NCBI RefSeq assembly: GCF_006442965.1 | Contig: NZ_VFWX01000008.1 | Span: forward strand, 124,001-188,000 | Direction: 5' to 3' | DNA from: Mesorhizobium sp. CU3 | GTDB lineage: Bacteria; Pseudomonadota; Alphaproteobacteria; Rhizobiales; Rhizobiaceae | DNA: 64,000 nucleotides | In this document: one piece after another, positions 33,601-41,794 of the stretch | How positions within the stretch are numbered: position 1 is the first letter of the stretch | Layout of the letters: every line of letters begins with the position of its first letter | Position numbers and translations under genes: made by a program | Notes under the pieces: generated by a model | Seen by the model: only the letters and a program-made list of their open reading frames with translations | Told to the model about the DNA's origin: nothing | Databases searched by the model: none

Positions 33601-36600
33601 CGACATGATTCAGATATGCCTCGGCCGATCGTCGCGTACCCTCTTCAATCTTTCCTTCGGCTGACAGCAGCGCAAGAACCGCGTGCGTATCAGTCAAAAC
33701 GGCCGCGTAGCGACTCATATCGGCTGTTTCGTCAAGATAGGACCCGAGCTTGATCACGGGGGCGCTGCGAACCACCAGTCCTCCATCAGTCGCAGCAGTA
33801 TCCAGCAGAGTGGCCATTTCCTCGCCGATCTCTTTGTTGGCAGCCGTACGCTGGCTATCCCTACGAACCACAACTTTCAGTCGGCCAGCAGCAATCAAGG
33901 CTTGAATGCGTCGAGCCTTCGCAACCCTCGACGGCTGTTGCACTCTTATGAACTGACGCTCCGCGAACAGAAGCGTGAGTGTGCGCGGTGAGATTGTCAC
34001 TCGCCCGAAGTGGTTGAGCGCCTCATCGAGAAGCCCAAGATATTCCAGCGTTATCAATGCGGTGATGTCGAAAGCCGCCGTTTCTCCGACGTTGAGTTCC
34101 ACACCGGGTTTTGCGCCGGAAAACGCGAATACCGGAAAGCTCAGCCGACTATCTTGGGTGTCAAGGTTGCGGCTAGCCTGGCCGAGCGTGAGATCTAGCA
34201 ATCGACGCCGCACGGCCTGCGCGGCCATAAATGCGGGCACTTCTGCATGCCGAAACGCTCTATCGACTTTCTCAGTGCGCTCGCGCCAGCCTGAAGTGTG
34301 GTCGATCAATTCACGAAGCGAGACTGCCTGAACCGGTCCGGTGGGTCCAGACAGAGCGACCGCCTTCTGAAACCATTCATGCGCCTGCGAGCCGTGGTCC
34401 TCCTCACCGCGTTCTGTGGCCAGCATGTATGCCATTAGATGTACACTGGGATCGTCCGGAGCCTTGAGGAGTGCTGCATCACGGAACTGATTGACGTAGG
34501 GGCTGCCAATTTCAAATCCTAGCCGTGCGAGACGCGTGCAGTCGTTTGCTGACAACGCATCAACGCGAGCAACTTCATGCGCTAGAATGCCCTGCAAATA
34601 TCCCCAGTCGCCGGTCTCAATTGCCGTGTTTATGGCCAACTCTCGGTCGTTGTTGTCGCTCCTCGACGCGAACAGCTTGCGGGCAATATCCCGCGCTTCC
34701 ACAACCCGTCCTAAGCGGTAAAGCGCCCAACCCCTGATCGATTCATACTCAAGATCGAGCTTGGTTAAATCCGGCAAATCGTTCGCTAAATCTATCAGAT
34801 CTGCATCGCGGTGGGCGTGGTATAGCGATTTGATCGCTGTGTCGAAATCCCCTCGTGTGCGCGTGGCGCGCGCAAGTGCTGGCGAGTAGGTTGCTAGAAG
34901 AGCGACGTCACCTCTTACCCGCAATCCTCCGACCAGTACTCGAAGCTCCGACAGGCCCCCGGATACTTCGTAACGTCGTCGGTGAGTATCCAACTCATCA
35001 TCTCTCTCAATGGCCGCAATCTGCTCCTCAAGATCCTTGACCTGTTCGTCATTGAGGTATGTTCCCTCATATTGCCTAAGAAGGCCACGTGCATCATCGA
35101 TGCGGCCGGCGCGCGCCGTCGCTTCGATCTCGATCGCAGCGAGATGAACCGGCGCCAGCTCGGATTGCGCGAACAAGTCATCGCGATGTGCCTCAAAGAA
35201 TTCGGCGATGTTCCTTGGGGAACCGCTTTGGAAGGCGATGAGAAAGGCTGCAAATCGTTCGTCCGCATTCCATCCGCCAATTTCCTTCCGCTGGACAAGG
35301 TTTCGTTGCAGCGCAGTCGCGTCAAATGGTATGTCGTAGGCAAGGGCTAGGCGAACGCGGCGCAGAGTTAGTTCCGGGTCCGCAATTTCTACAGCCAGTT
35401 GCTCACGTGCCGAAGCATGTTCATCGACAATCTCAAGTCGTAGCCATAACGCGAATTCCATCAGATAATCGTCTAGGTACGTCACTCCAAGGTCTTTAGT
35501 CTGCGCAAGGAGCGCCTGAATGTCGGAGAGTGCTGCTTTTGCTATGTCATCTGCTCGCGGGCCGCTTGCGAACTGCAATTGTCGCGGGTTGATCGGTAGC
35601 CCTTGAAAAAGCGCAGCCTTTTGATCTTGGGGTAGGATCGATGCCAGTCTGAGTTGGGCTCTAAGTAACAGCAGCGCCGCGATCTCGTCGAAGTATGCTG
35701 ATGGAATTTGGAGCACGAAGGCCAGTGCCGCATCGTAGTCGGCGCTTTCGACCATCCTGAGCACAAGATTGAGGGCGCTCGGCGGGGTGAAATCCTCGGC
35801 GCCAAGGTTTTCGGTCCGAGCCCACATCAAGGCTGCTTGTGGACCTTTGTGCCGCATCAGGACCGAGAAGAGAGCCGATCGGGCCTCAATATCATTACGA
35901 GATTTAAGATGACGCAGAGCGCCGTTGGGGTCTCTGTTCGCTTCCTTCAGCAACGCATCGACTACTAAGAGGTCGCGCGACGGATCGGCTGCTGCCGCAC
36001 GATTGCGAAACTCAATGGCGATTAGCTGCGTCTCGGGTACGGCGTTGGCGCGCGCAGCCCGTTCAAAAACTTCCGCTTTGATTAACTGGCTACCGGAAGC
36101 CAAGTCGCCGCCTGCAGCTCGGGCCGCCAACGATGCAAGTTCTTCCGGTGTGTCCGAAAGGGCAAACCCACGTCTGCGTAGTGCTTTCGCCAACTCTTCG
36201 CGCAGTTCGCGGTCGGCAATCCTTTGCGGCAATTGGGCCGAGAACTCTGTACGCTCTTTGTCAAGCTTGCTGGCAAGGGCAACGAAGTCATCTTTGGTGG
36301 GCTGCCTCAACTGCCCTTCAATCAGCGCATCCAGTTTTCGGTCTTGTACGGCAATGGTAGGACTGAAGCCCGGATCGAAGGCGTGCTTGGCGGCCTGGTG
36401 CTGATTAATCTTCTCCTCAAGGGTGTCCCAGCCCCAAACCTCTATTTGGATTCTCCGGCCTGCGGCTGCCTGCTCTTGCATCAGAGTGGCGGCGCGTTGC
36501 AGAAGTTTGGTATCGTTTTTGGATGTGGTGACGATGAAATATTCCTGAAGAGGCGGCCTGAAGGCCAAAGCCTGCTTCACCTCGTGATCCACCTCTTTCT

Positions 36601-36829
36601 TGGTAAGTTTGCTGATACCGGTCTTGAGTTTGCATTGGACGCCAACCAGCCAGTTAGGATCGCCATCACGATGTCCCTTAATATCGACGCCGTTCTGTCG
36701 TTGGCCCCGCGTCCCGACGCGGCTCACATTAGGGTCGTTAAGCAATTCCTTAAACAGAACAACACAGTTCTTCTCGAACTCTGTTTCATCGGTCGGTTTC
36801 CTCACCTGAGTAGATTTATAGCCAGCCAT
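30674..36829 (-). CDS. Giant (2051-residue) protein: N-terminal Mrr-like nuclease motif, helical repeats, two PIN-like segments; candidate defence protein
   Basis: Not a family I can name. Residues about 10-170 resemble a PD-(D/E)xK/Mrr restriction-type nuclease: E17/E19, then D49 in NGVDIKGH and Q65-x-K67 in LVGVQCKLK, the D...QxK pattern. Residues about 170-900 are mainly alpha-helical with TPR-like units (for example FDTAIKSLYHAHRDADLIDL). In the middle, two similar segments resemble PIN domains: AAFDITALITLEYLGLLDEA with AAVLTDTHAVLALL, and YLDDLTVTYLDYLGLLDALT with DVAIVDDRSLNKLA. The rest to the C-terminus is unassigned helical sequence. The ATG at 36829 begins the nuclease domain; the longer frame to 36868 starts at TTG. 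It is downstream of, and on the same strand as, the DUF2188/TIR-like pair, inside the mobile element. Confidence 0.72.
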   Translation of the reverse strand: MAGYKSTQVRKPTDETEFEKNCVVLFKELLNDPNVSRVGTRGQRQNGVDIKGHRDGDPNWLVGVQCKLKTGISKLTKKEVDHEVKQALAFRPPLQEYFIVTTSKNDTKLLQRAATLMQEQAAAGRRIQIEVWGWDTLEEKINQHQAAKHAFDPGFSPTIAVQDRKLDALIEGQLRQPTKDDFVALASKLDKERTEFSAQLPQRIADRELREELAKALRRRGFALSDTPEELASLAARAAGGDLASGSQLIKAEVFERAARANAVPETQLIAIEFRNRAAAADPSRDLLVVDALLKEANRDPNGALRHLKSRNDIEARSALFSVLMRHKGPQAALMWARTENLGAEDFTPPSALNLVLRMVESADYDAALAFVLQIPSAYFDEIAALLLLRAQLRLASILPQDQKAALFQGLPINPRQLQFASGPRADDIAKAALSDIQALLAQTKDLGVTYLDDYLMEFALWLRLEIVDEHASAREQLAVEIADPELTLRRVRLALAYDIPFDATALQRNLVQRKEIGGWNADERFAAFLIAFQSGSPRNIAEFFEAHRDDLFAQSELAPVHLAAIEIEATARAGRIDDARGLLRQYEGTYLNDEQVKDLEEQIAAIERDDELDTHRRRYEVSGGLSELRVLVGGLRVRGDVALLATYSPALARATRTRGDFDTAIKSLYHAHRDADLIDLANDLPDLTKLDLEYESIRGWALYRLGRVVEARDIARKLFASRSDNNDRELAINTAIETGDWGYLQGILAHEVARVDALSANDCTRLARLGFEIGSPYVNQFRDAALLKAPDDPSVHLMAYMLATERGEEDHGSQAHEWFQKAVALSGPTGPVQAVSLRELIDHTSGWRERTEKVDRAFRHAEVPAFMAAQAVRRRLLDLTLGQASRNLDTQDSRLSFPVFAFSGAKPGVELNVGETAAFDITALITLEYLGLLDEALNHFGRVTISPRTLTLLFAERQFIRVQQPSRVAKARRIQALIAAGRLKVVVRRDSQRTAANKEIGEEMATLLDTAATDGGLVVRSAPVIKLGSYLDETADMSRYAAVLTDTHAVLALLSAEGKIEEGTRRSAEAYLNHVDKRWTAAPTINLSTRLYLDDLTVTYLDYLGLLDALTGFVGNVFIHEDVSDQIQQTLRYSEHTGELLGAIEHIRGALAAGIQSGRVVFSSRQSSAESADEKGEDPGDFSPTLDLLSDLAGCDVAIVDDRSLNKLAKWSDKAGRTVPCANTLDILTALRKSGQIEETSYWAKRHKLRIGGFYAVALEADELIFWLEAAPRSNGTARETPELRAIRESVALPQINDAFVAQEEHWLAGVRFAIYQAIRRTWMETKDYGVAEANANWLRSINPDPRGWCVEFNNEATWAAAQQQAANQIAILMVFTSAKKDRRRRYFEWLDANVIAPFRKTNPETWNAALDFLKSYVAQLWEVNEDKSERDREVLTALLLNPLPSLDRMKLFLDEAFCKKLGIKPQFWYPLGGDQSVEAVSLHGALRGAIAGRKTAILALKDGRSARVKLGTQKDGSATFVLDKKGFAFTNADLLSAERKIRLKGLDRVFRAKPLLAGEENKWRDVAGRAFTDREYDDLMTTLGETPEAFSFELGKPHDLSSESMMPNSPEYYGRLLAPLGDSTDLPSFICGELKRARESLFERNPARALRRIAFSALWEPLIPFDLLAALKPADVSPLLIAEDPFSLLFGFELCRHLLQNDLAYSDLGTSFLERLFGNKDVNHRRCEVFTACAVVATIGFRQAAQAAGAPVYQARLAALTHAGVLTDGLSRLPDSSGFLRWSINHFYPFYIWHGVVDRREAMRWDPVWISPDHIFAELVGRVGKGLDMLPPEHRPAPWVAIIQSAIGQLSESTNPLAAMFPGPFDDFGEAQPRVVWHEVVAEIEEQLARAANPAEAQGLAAMAFALAPSERAVGNVLRIFSSNSEEPVTDAKGELPYLQVAAHFALAARSESIAEVVVQRCFVLMHATPDMATDLFAIIATSSAIHGNTRKYYTAIGEYAARSCFLIDDAESLGNLAAVFDVLIERDERLSPVLAKAHSIARTKRGRI

Positions 36830-37140
36830 GGGCCTTCGGCTCTCACTTTGGATGCAGCTCGGCGGCAAGCTGACCGCCCAATTCGTCCGCCGCTATCGCG
36901 GAATGGATCTGACTCAACTTACCTGAGTCCACCAAGAATTCCGTTGATTCTCAATCCATCGAATAGCGATGGATGGCGTCCTCCGCGGATACCAGGGCAA
37001 AGGACCTGTAACGAAAGGATATCAGCGCGGATTCATTGAGGCGAAACGCGTGTTCGAGCTGAATGCACGCCTTCGCGATGCGGGTGCCGAACGATACCTG
37101 ACTGCATCCGGCCACGGCTGGTGCCAACGCGCCGGGCGGC

Positions 37141-37770
37141 TCAGTCCGGCTTGCCTGCTTCTACCCATTCGCGCATCGCGGTGACAACCTGAAATGTCGG
37201 ATAAGCCTTAATATCGTCATCCGACGCACCGCGCGCTATCTCGCGTTCCCAATACCACTCTTGAAAAGTTAGATAGTCGCCTTGGATTTTAGCAGGACCA
37301 ACTGGATCGGCACCTGCCTGCCGGATCAGCCAGCCTGCGACGATCCGAACCAACTTGATGAAGTCCGCCTCGTGCGTCTGAATGTCCCATCCCGAAATGT
37401 CGGAGAGGCTCTTCTGATAGTCGTACCTGGTCTCTTCGAGGATCAGGATTGTTTTTTCGGTCATCTGCCCTCCGCCAAATCGTGCGCATCCGTGATCTAG
37501 CCCCAGTTCGAAGGGCATATTGAGTCGCGCATACTCTCCGGCGGCGGCGGACTTGCATCGACTTAGATCATGGATGCCATATTTCGACCCTCGAATTAGC
37601 TCGACGATACGATCTAGCCGATTGGCGGCATTGTCAGGATTCTCCGGCGCGAGGCGCGGGAAAAAACCGAGATCGGTGATGCAGAAGGCTATTGCTTGGA
37701 GAAGCGGTGCAAAAGCCTCGTCAAAAGGACAGTTGACGAAAACCGACCGCTCGAACGGCGGCACCGTCAT
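37141..37770 (-). CDS. TIR-like / nucleoside 2-deoxyribosyltransferase-like protein (FVNCPFD family)
   Basis: The 209-residue protein begins SVFVNCPFDEAFAPLLQAI, followed by RLDRIVELIRGSKYGIHDLS and RLNMPFELGLDHGCARFGG. The order - a Rossmann-like first strand, a DLS motif and a glutamate in FELG - is that of TIR and nucleoside-deoxyribosyltransferase folds. Many of these cleave NAD or nucleotides in immune systems. The fold assignment is my inference from motifs; no activity is known to me for this subfamily. Its start overlaps the DUF2188 stop by 4 nt (ATGA), so the two are translationally coupled. The giant nuclease-like gene follows 311 nt downstream. Confidence 0.68.
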   Translation of the reverse strand: MTVPPFERSVFVNCPFDEAFAPLLQAIAFCITDLGFFPRLAPENPDNAANRLDRIVELIRGSKYGIHDLSRCKSAAAGEYARLNMPFELGLDHGCARFGGGQMTEKTILILEETRYDYQKSLSDISGWDIQTHEADFIKLVRIVAGWLIRQAGADPVGPAKIQGDYLTFQEWYWEREIARGASDDDIKAYPTFQVVTAMREWVEAGKPD

Positions 37771-37991
37771 CCTTTCGGCGGATGTGGATCGTTGCCATAG
37801 GAGTTGCGTTCACGGATGCGTCCGTCCCGACCGTGAATGTACAGCTCCGTTCGCTGATTGCGAGCGATCTGAGTTGCCGCCGCAATAGCCTCCTGTTGCG
37901 TAGGATGAGTGCTTGAGGCGCGCGATGCGCCAGCTTTTTTAACACTCCACCCGCCAGCAGACGGAACGACGTGTTGACCTTTTCGAGACAT
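37767..37991 (-). CDS. DUF2188 domain protein
   Basis: This 74-residue protein is a full DUF2188 domain: HVVPSAGGWSVKKAGASRAS, TQQEAIAAATQIARNQRTEL, then YIHGRDGRIRERNSYGNDPH. DUF2188 proteins are small beta-hairpin/helix proteins of unknown function that often lie next to larger effector-like genes. Here the stop overlaps the start of the TIR-like gene by 4 nt. It could be an antitoxin-like or regulatory partner; that is an inference from the coupling only. Confidence 0.85.
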   Translation of the reverse strand: MSRKGQHVVPSAGGWSVKKAGASRASSTHPTQQEAIAAATQIARNQRTELYIHGRDGRIRERNSYGNDPHPPKG

Positions 37992-38228
37992 TGTGAACCC
38001 TCGCTTCCCAAATCAATATATGCGCCGGAGGGCATTCCGGCTAGAGGATCTCGTTCGCAATGCGCGGACACCGACGGCGTTGACCCTCCGAAATAGGCCG
38101 CCTCGGAATTACCATTTCGGTGGCGTTACTCGGAGAGCGGACTGACAGCTTCCCGCCCCTTCTCAGTCATTGAAGTTGCCTCAGAGAGGAGCGCTCAACG
38201 GTGGCAGCAACGTACTACTCGACCGCCA

Positions 38229-38444
38229 CTAGTCGCTGTTTTTTCGTGATCCACTGGTGTGCCAAGAGGCCGGATCCGTGACCCACCGATTTATGTCGGA
38301 CTCCTTCCATCCCGCACCGTTTACGCTGATCTTGATCTGACCCGGGAACGTGCCTTCGGCGATCTTGCGGTACATCGTTGAACGGGACAAGCCGGTCCGC
38401 GCAAGGACGGTCCTAAGGCGAATAATACGATCCGCTTCAGCCAT
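38229..38444 (-). CDS. AlpA-family helix-turn-helix regulator
   Basis: A 71-residue protein of the AlpA/excisionase type: IIRLRTVLARTGLSRSTMYR (HTH), KIAEGTFPGQIKISVNGAGW, then KESDINRWV. These proteins bind DNA and act as activators or directionality factors for integrases of genomic islands. The frame is open to 38531, but the ATG at 38444 with AAGGCAAGG upstream starts the family's conserved part. It lies 130 nt downstream of where traA begins to be followed on the same strand, i.e. between the relaxase gene and the defence-like block. Confidence 0.85.
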   Translation of the reverse strand: MAEADRIIRLRTVLARTGLSRSTMYRKIAEGTFPGQIKISVNGAGWKESDINRWVTDPASWHTSGSRKNSD

Positions 38445-38573
38445 GGCTGCCTTGCCTTTCGCTGAGAACATTTGGCACCCGCTGGAACCAGACAGGACAA
38501 CCGAAAGCTTGCGCGCAATCCAATTTGTCATCTCATCGAGCTGGGGCGTGGGAACGGCGGCAAATCGGAGGGT

Positions 38574-41500
38574 CTAGATTCCTATTCCACGCCCGCTGCC
38601 GATGCCGTGGCTGAACGCGAGTTCCGCGCCAAGGCGCCGACCAGAATCGCTATGGATGCCGAGTTCGCGCTTGCGGTTGGCGAGAAGCGATTCAAGCTGC
38701 GGATCGCGCTCGAGGCTCTTGGCCATGTCGGACATGGCGGAGCGCGTTGACTTGTAGCCCGACGTGTCGCCGGCCCGATATTGACGCTGGCTTGTCCGCT
38801 CGAGCTTTTGCCAGCGTTCCACGAAACGGTCCGCCTTACCGATTGGATCGGCGTCTAGTCCGATGCGAAGTTCGGTTTCGAGCTGGAGAGCGAGTACGAT
38901 GCGGTTGACGCGGCCGGCCGCCGCTTCGCGAACCAACTCGGGATTTTTGACGTAAGCCGCTTCGGCATCGTGCCAGCCATGAGGCCGAACTTTCTCAAAA
39001 GCTTTGCGCGCATCGCTTAATTCGCGCATCTGCTCGGGACTGCCCTGCCCATCCGCCTTCCCATTGCTGATAGCAGCGTCGAGTGCGCGTGCGTGGCGCA
39101 CGAGGGCCTTGGTGCGTGCACTGCGCAACGCCGCGTCCGGGTCCATCGGCGCATTCATTTTGAGCTGCATGTCCCTTGAGGAAGCTTCTCTACCAGGCGC
39201 GGCGCCGGCATCGCCGTTTTGCGCTCCAACGTCGTCCCTTCCCGGCTTGGGCCTATCGCCTCGGCCGGGCTCGGCATCTGCGGACGAGCGCAACCCGTCG
39301 AGCAACCCGCCGATCCGGTCGCGCAATTTCTCCGGAACTATCCGGCGCACGATCTCGACCACACGCTTGCGGAAGGTGATCCCGCGCCGCTCGGCATAAC
39401 TCTGAGCTGGATCGGCTTGCTCGTAATCCGACGCCATGTCTTTCGCGCGGTCGCGTGACAGGGTGCTGACCAGCAGGTCGCGGTTCGCGAAGTCGTCCCT
39501 GCCGTAGTGCAGCTCCATCCCCTCTCGATGCCGCGACAGAGCCACATAGCTGCCGTGCGCATCCATGCCCGGCGTCGCCAAGACATGGGTCCGGTCAACG
39601 GTCATGCCTTGAGCTTTGTGGATGGTCGCGGCATAGCCGTGGTCTATGTGGGAGTAGTCTTTCAGGTCAAAGCGCACAGACTTGCCGTCATCGGTGCGCA
39701 CCGTCATCCTCTGGATGCTGACCTCTTCGATCATGCCGAGCGTGCCGTTCTTGACGCCGAGCGACCGCTCGTTGCGCAGGAACATGACGCGATCTCCGCT
39801 GGCGAAGGTTCTCGCACCGCGCTCGATATTCACTTGAACATCGTCTCCGATATCTCCAGCAGCACGCATACGCTCGCGCGCCGCCTGGTTGAGTGCGCGC
39901 ACCTCGTCGTTTGTGTGGGCGAGAATGATCCGGTTCGCATCAGGTTTTGCCTGCCTGTCGCGATCCCAGCGCGCGACAAGACCGCTGCGCGCCTCGTCGC
40001 GCGTCGCAGCCTGATGCACCATGCCTTGCGCTTCATAGGCGCCGATCGCAGCGCCGATCCTGCCGCTTGCAAGATCGCGCGTGGCGTCCCGCTGCCAGTC
40101 CTCGCGCTGCCGGCGCACTTGACCGATTTCGACGCCGCCATGACGCTCATGGATCGAACGGAATGCAGCCCCGGCTTCGATCGCCTGCAGTTGCTGCGGA
40201 TCGCCAACCAGCACGACCTTTGCGCCAGCGTCCGCGGCATGGGAGAGCACGCGCTCCAACTGGCGCGTGCCGACCATGCCGGCTTCATCGATCACCAGGA
40301 CATCGCGCGCGGTAAGCAGATGGCGGCCCTGTCCCCAGCTATGTTCCATGCTGGCGATAGTTCGAGCCGAGATGCCAGAACCACTTTGAAGATTCTCGGC
40401 AGCAATGCCGGAGAGTGCCGCGCCTCGAACCTCATAGCCTGCTGCCGCCCAAGCCTGGCGCGCGACACCCAGCATGGCGCTCTTGCCGGTGCCGGCAAAA
40501 CCAACGACGACACCAAGACCTCCGCCGTCGGTGATGTGATCCAGCGCGTCGGTCTGCTCGGCCGACAGGACAAGACCGCGTTGCGCCGCGTGCGCCAGGG
40601 CCGCTTCGCGATTTGCGTCACTCACCGGATGACGTTCCTCCCCAGCCAAGCGTTCCGCCGCACGATGCAAGCTCTGTTCGGTCTCAATCATTTGGCCAGT
40701 GGTGAAGCGATCTTCGCCTCGCCCATCCTTGCCGAGTTCGACTAGATCGGGCGCGTTGCTGATGGCTGCCATGACCGTATTGAACTGCTCGATTCCGTCG
40801 CTGTGCCGATGCGCGAACTTCGCAATGTCCTTTCGGGTGAAGGTCGATTGCTGGTGCGTTATGGCGTCGAGCGCCACGGATGGACCGGCGATGATGCGCT
40901 CGCCATTGTTGCGCGCGATCTCGCGATGCAGTTCGGCGCGATCGGCTTCGATGTCGACGGAGTCAGAAGCGCCGCCCTCGATGCGTTGGGCTGGTGCACC
41001 AATCTGGGTTTGCGGCTCCAACGCAATGCCCTGCGCTTCCAGGCTGCGATGATCGATGCGGGCGTCGATGTCGAGTTCGGCCAAGCGCTCATTGGCAAGC
41101 TCGCCCCATCGCTCGCGCCAACGCTCGACCATCTGGGTAGCGTTCCAGTCGCGCACCTTTGCGCCAAAAACGTTCTCATCGACCGAGCGCATAGTGAGCA
41201 TGACATGGGCATGCGGTTTTGGACTGCCATCCTCCGCCCTGTCCCAATGCACGTTGAGATCGGCGACCATGCCCTGGCTGACAAACTCGGCCTGCACGAA
41301 GTCGCGTGCTAACTCGATGCCTTGCGCCTGGTTCAGTTCACGCGGCAGGGCAAACTCCATCTCGCGGGCAAGCTGCGCGTCCTTGCGCATCTCGAAGGCT
41401 TCGACATCGTTCCACAGCCGCTCGCGGTCGCTCCAGGCTTCGGGTGCATTCTCCGGCAGCATCACCTCGGAATGGACGACGCCGCGCTTGGCCGAGAAGT

Positions 41501-41621
41501 CATGCGTGCGTTCGATACGCTCGTCGCGCAGCCGCGACGCCGAGCGGTAGGCGGCCGAAGCCACAGCACTTGAGCCGGCCTTGCGGCCAATGACCTTGAC
41601 GTGAAGATGATAGATCGCCAT
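38574..41621 (-). CDS. traA: Conjugative relaxase-helicase TraA (MobQ / Ti-plasmid type)
   Basis: TraA nicks oriT and unwinds DNA for transfer. The N-terminal MobA/MobL relaxase domain begins AIYHLHVKVIGRKAGSSAVA and has the three-histidine metal motif HWDRAEDGSPKPHAHVML around residue 125. The TraI/RecD-like helicase follows: Walker A VVGFAGTGKSAML, Walker B DVLVIDEAGMVG, LVGDPQQLQAIEAGAAF and the UvrD-type DHGYAATIHKAQGMTVD. The last 200 residues are unassigned. I start at the ATG at 41621 (1015 residues); an in-frame codon at 41630 is the alternative. It is divergent from traC across the oriT. Confidence 0.94.
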   Translation of the reverse strand: MAIYHLHVKVIGRKAGSSAVASAAYRSASRLRDERIERTHDFSAKRGVVHSEVMLPENAPEAWSDRERLWNDVEAFEMRKDAQLAREMEFALPRELNQAQGIELARDFVQAEFVSQGMVADLNVHWDRAEDGSPKPHAHVMLTMRSVDENVFGAKVRDWNATQMVERWRERWGELANERLAELDIDARIDHRSLEAQGIALEPQTQIGAPAQRIEGGASDSVDIEADRAELHREIARNNGERIIAGPSVALDAITHQQSTFTRKDIAKFAHRHSDGIEQFNTVMAAISNAPDLVELGKDGRGEDRFTTGQMIETEQSLHRAAERLAGEERHPVSDANREAALAHAAQRGLVLSAEQTDALDHITDGGGLGVVVGFAGTGKSAMLGVARQAWAAAGYEVRGAALSGIAAENLQSGSGISARTIASMEHSWGQGRHLLTARDVLVIDEAGMVGTRQLERVLSHAADAGAKVVLVGDPQQLQAIEAGAAFRSIHERHGGVEIGQVRRQREDWQRDATRDLASGRIGAAIGAYEAQGMVHQAATRDEARSGLVARWDRDRQAKPDANRIILAHTNDEVRALNQAARERMRAAGDIGDDVQVNIERGARTFASGDRVMFLRNERSLGVKNGTLGMIEEVSIQRMTVRTDDGKSVRFDLKDYSHIDHGYAATIHKAQGMTVDRTHVLATPGMDAHGSYVALSRHREGMELHYGRDDFANRDLLVSTLSRDRAKDMASDYEQADPAQSYAERRGITFRKRVVEIVRRIVPEKLRDRIGGLLDGLRSSADAEPGRGDRPKPGRDDVGAQNGDAGAAPGREASSRDMQLKMNAPMDPDAALRSARTKALVRHARALDAAISNGKADGQGSPEQMRELSDARKAFEKVRPHGWHDAEAAYVKNPELVREAAAGRVNRIVLALQLETELRIGLDADPIGKADRFVERWQKLERTSQRQYRAGDTSGYKSTRSAMSDMAKSLERDPQLESLLANRKRELGIHSDSGRRLGAELAFSHGIGSGRGIGI

Positions 41622-41651
41622 CGCGACCAAATCATTTGCACGTCAAAGCGC

Positions 41652-41682
41652 ACGTCGGCACGACGTATAAGCGCGCCCTCCC
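41652..41682. other. Origin of transfer (oriT), RSF1010/Q-type nic region
   Basis: Between divergent traA and traC there is a perfect inverted repeat ACGTCG-gca-CGACGT (41652-41666). One base later comes TAAGCGCGCCCTCCC (41668-41682). The latter differs by one base from the TAAGTGCGCCCTCCC nic core of RSF1010/R1162, which likewise follows an inverted repeat. A second hairpin (arms 41701-41710 and 41714-41724) lies just to the right. Ti-type plasmids also have oriT between traA and traCD. The assignment is from remembered consensus, so the exact nick base is not claimed. Confidence 0.8.
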
Positions 41683-41794
41683 TCGAAAAATTCTCGGGAT
41701 GGACCAGCCCGTCCCGGGCTGTCCCTGCAACCCTGAAGCCTTCCGGCAGGCGCTCCCCTATCATAGCCCGCATCGACAATCGATGGAGACAGCC

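Noticed and set aside
36969..37184. 71-codon plus-strand ORF between the giant gene and the TIR-like gene
   Set aside because: Translation looks moderately protein-like, but there is no ribosome site and it overlaps the end of the TIR-like gene on the other strand; not enough to call.
39507..40745. 412-codon plus-strand frame opposite traA
   Set aside because: Antisense of the TraA helicase domain, where all motifs are in the minus frame.
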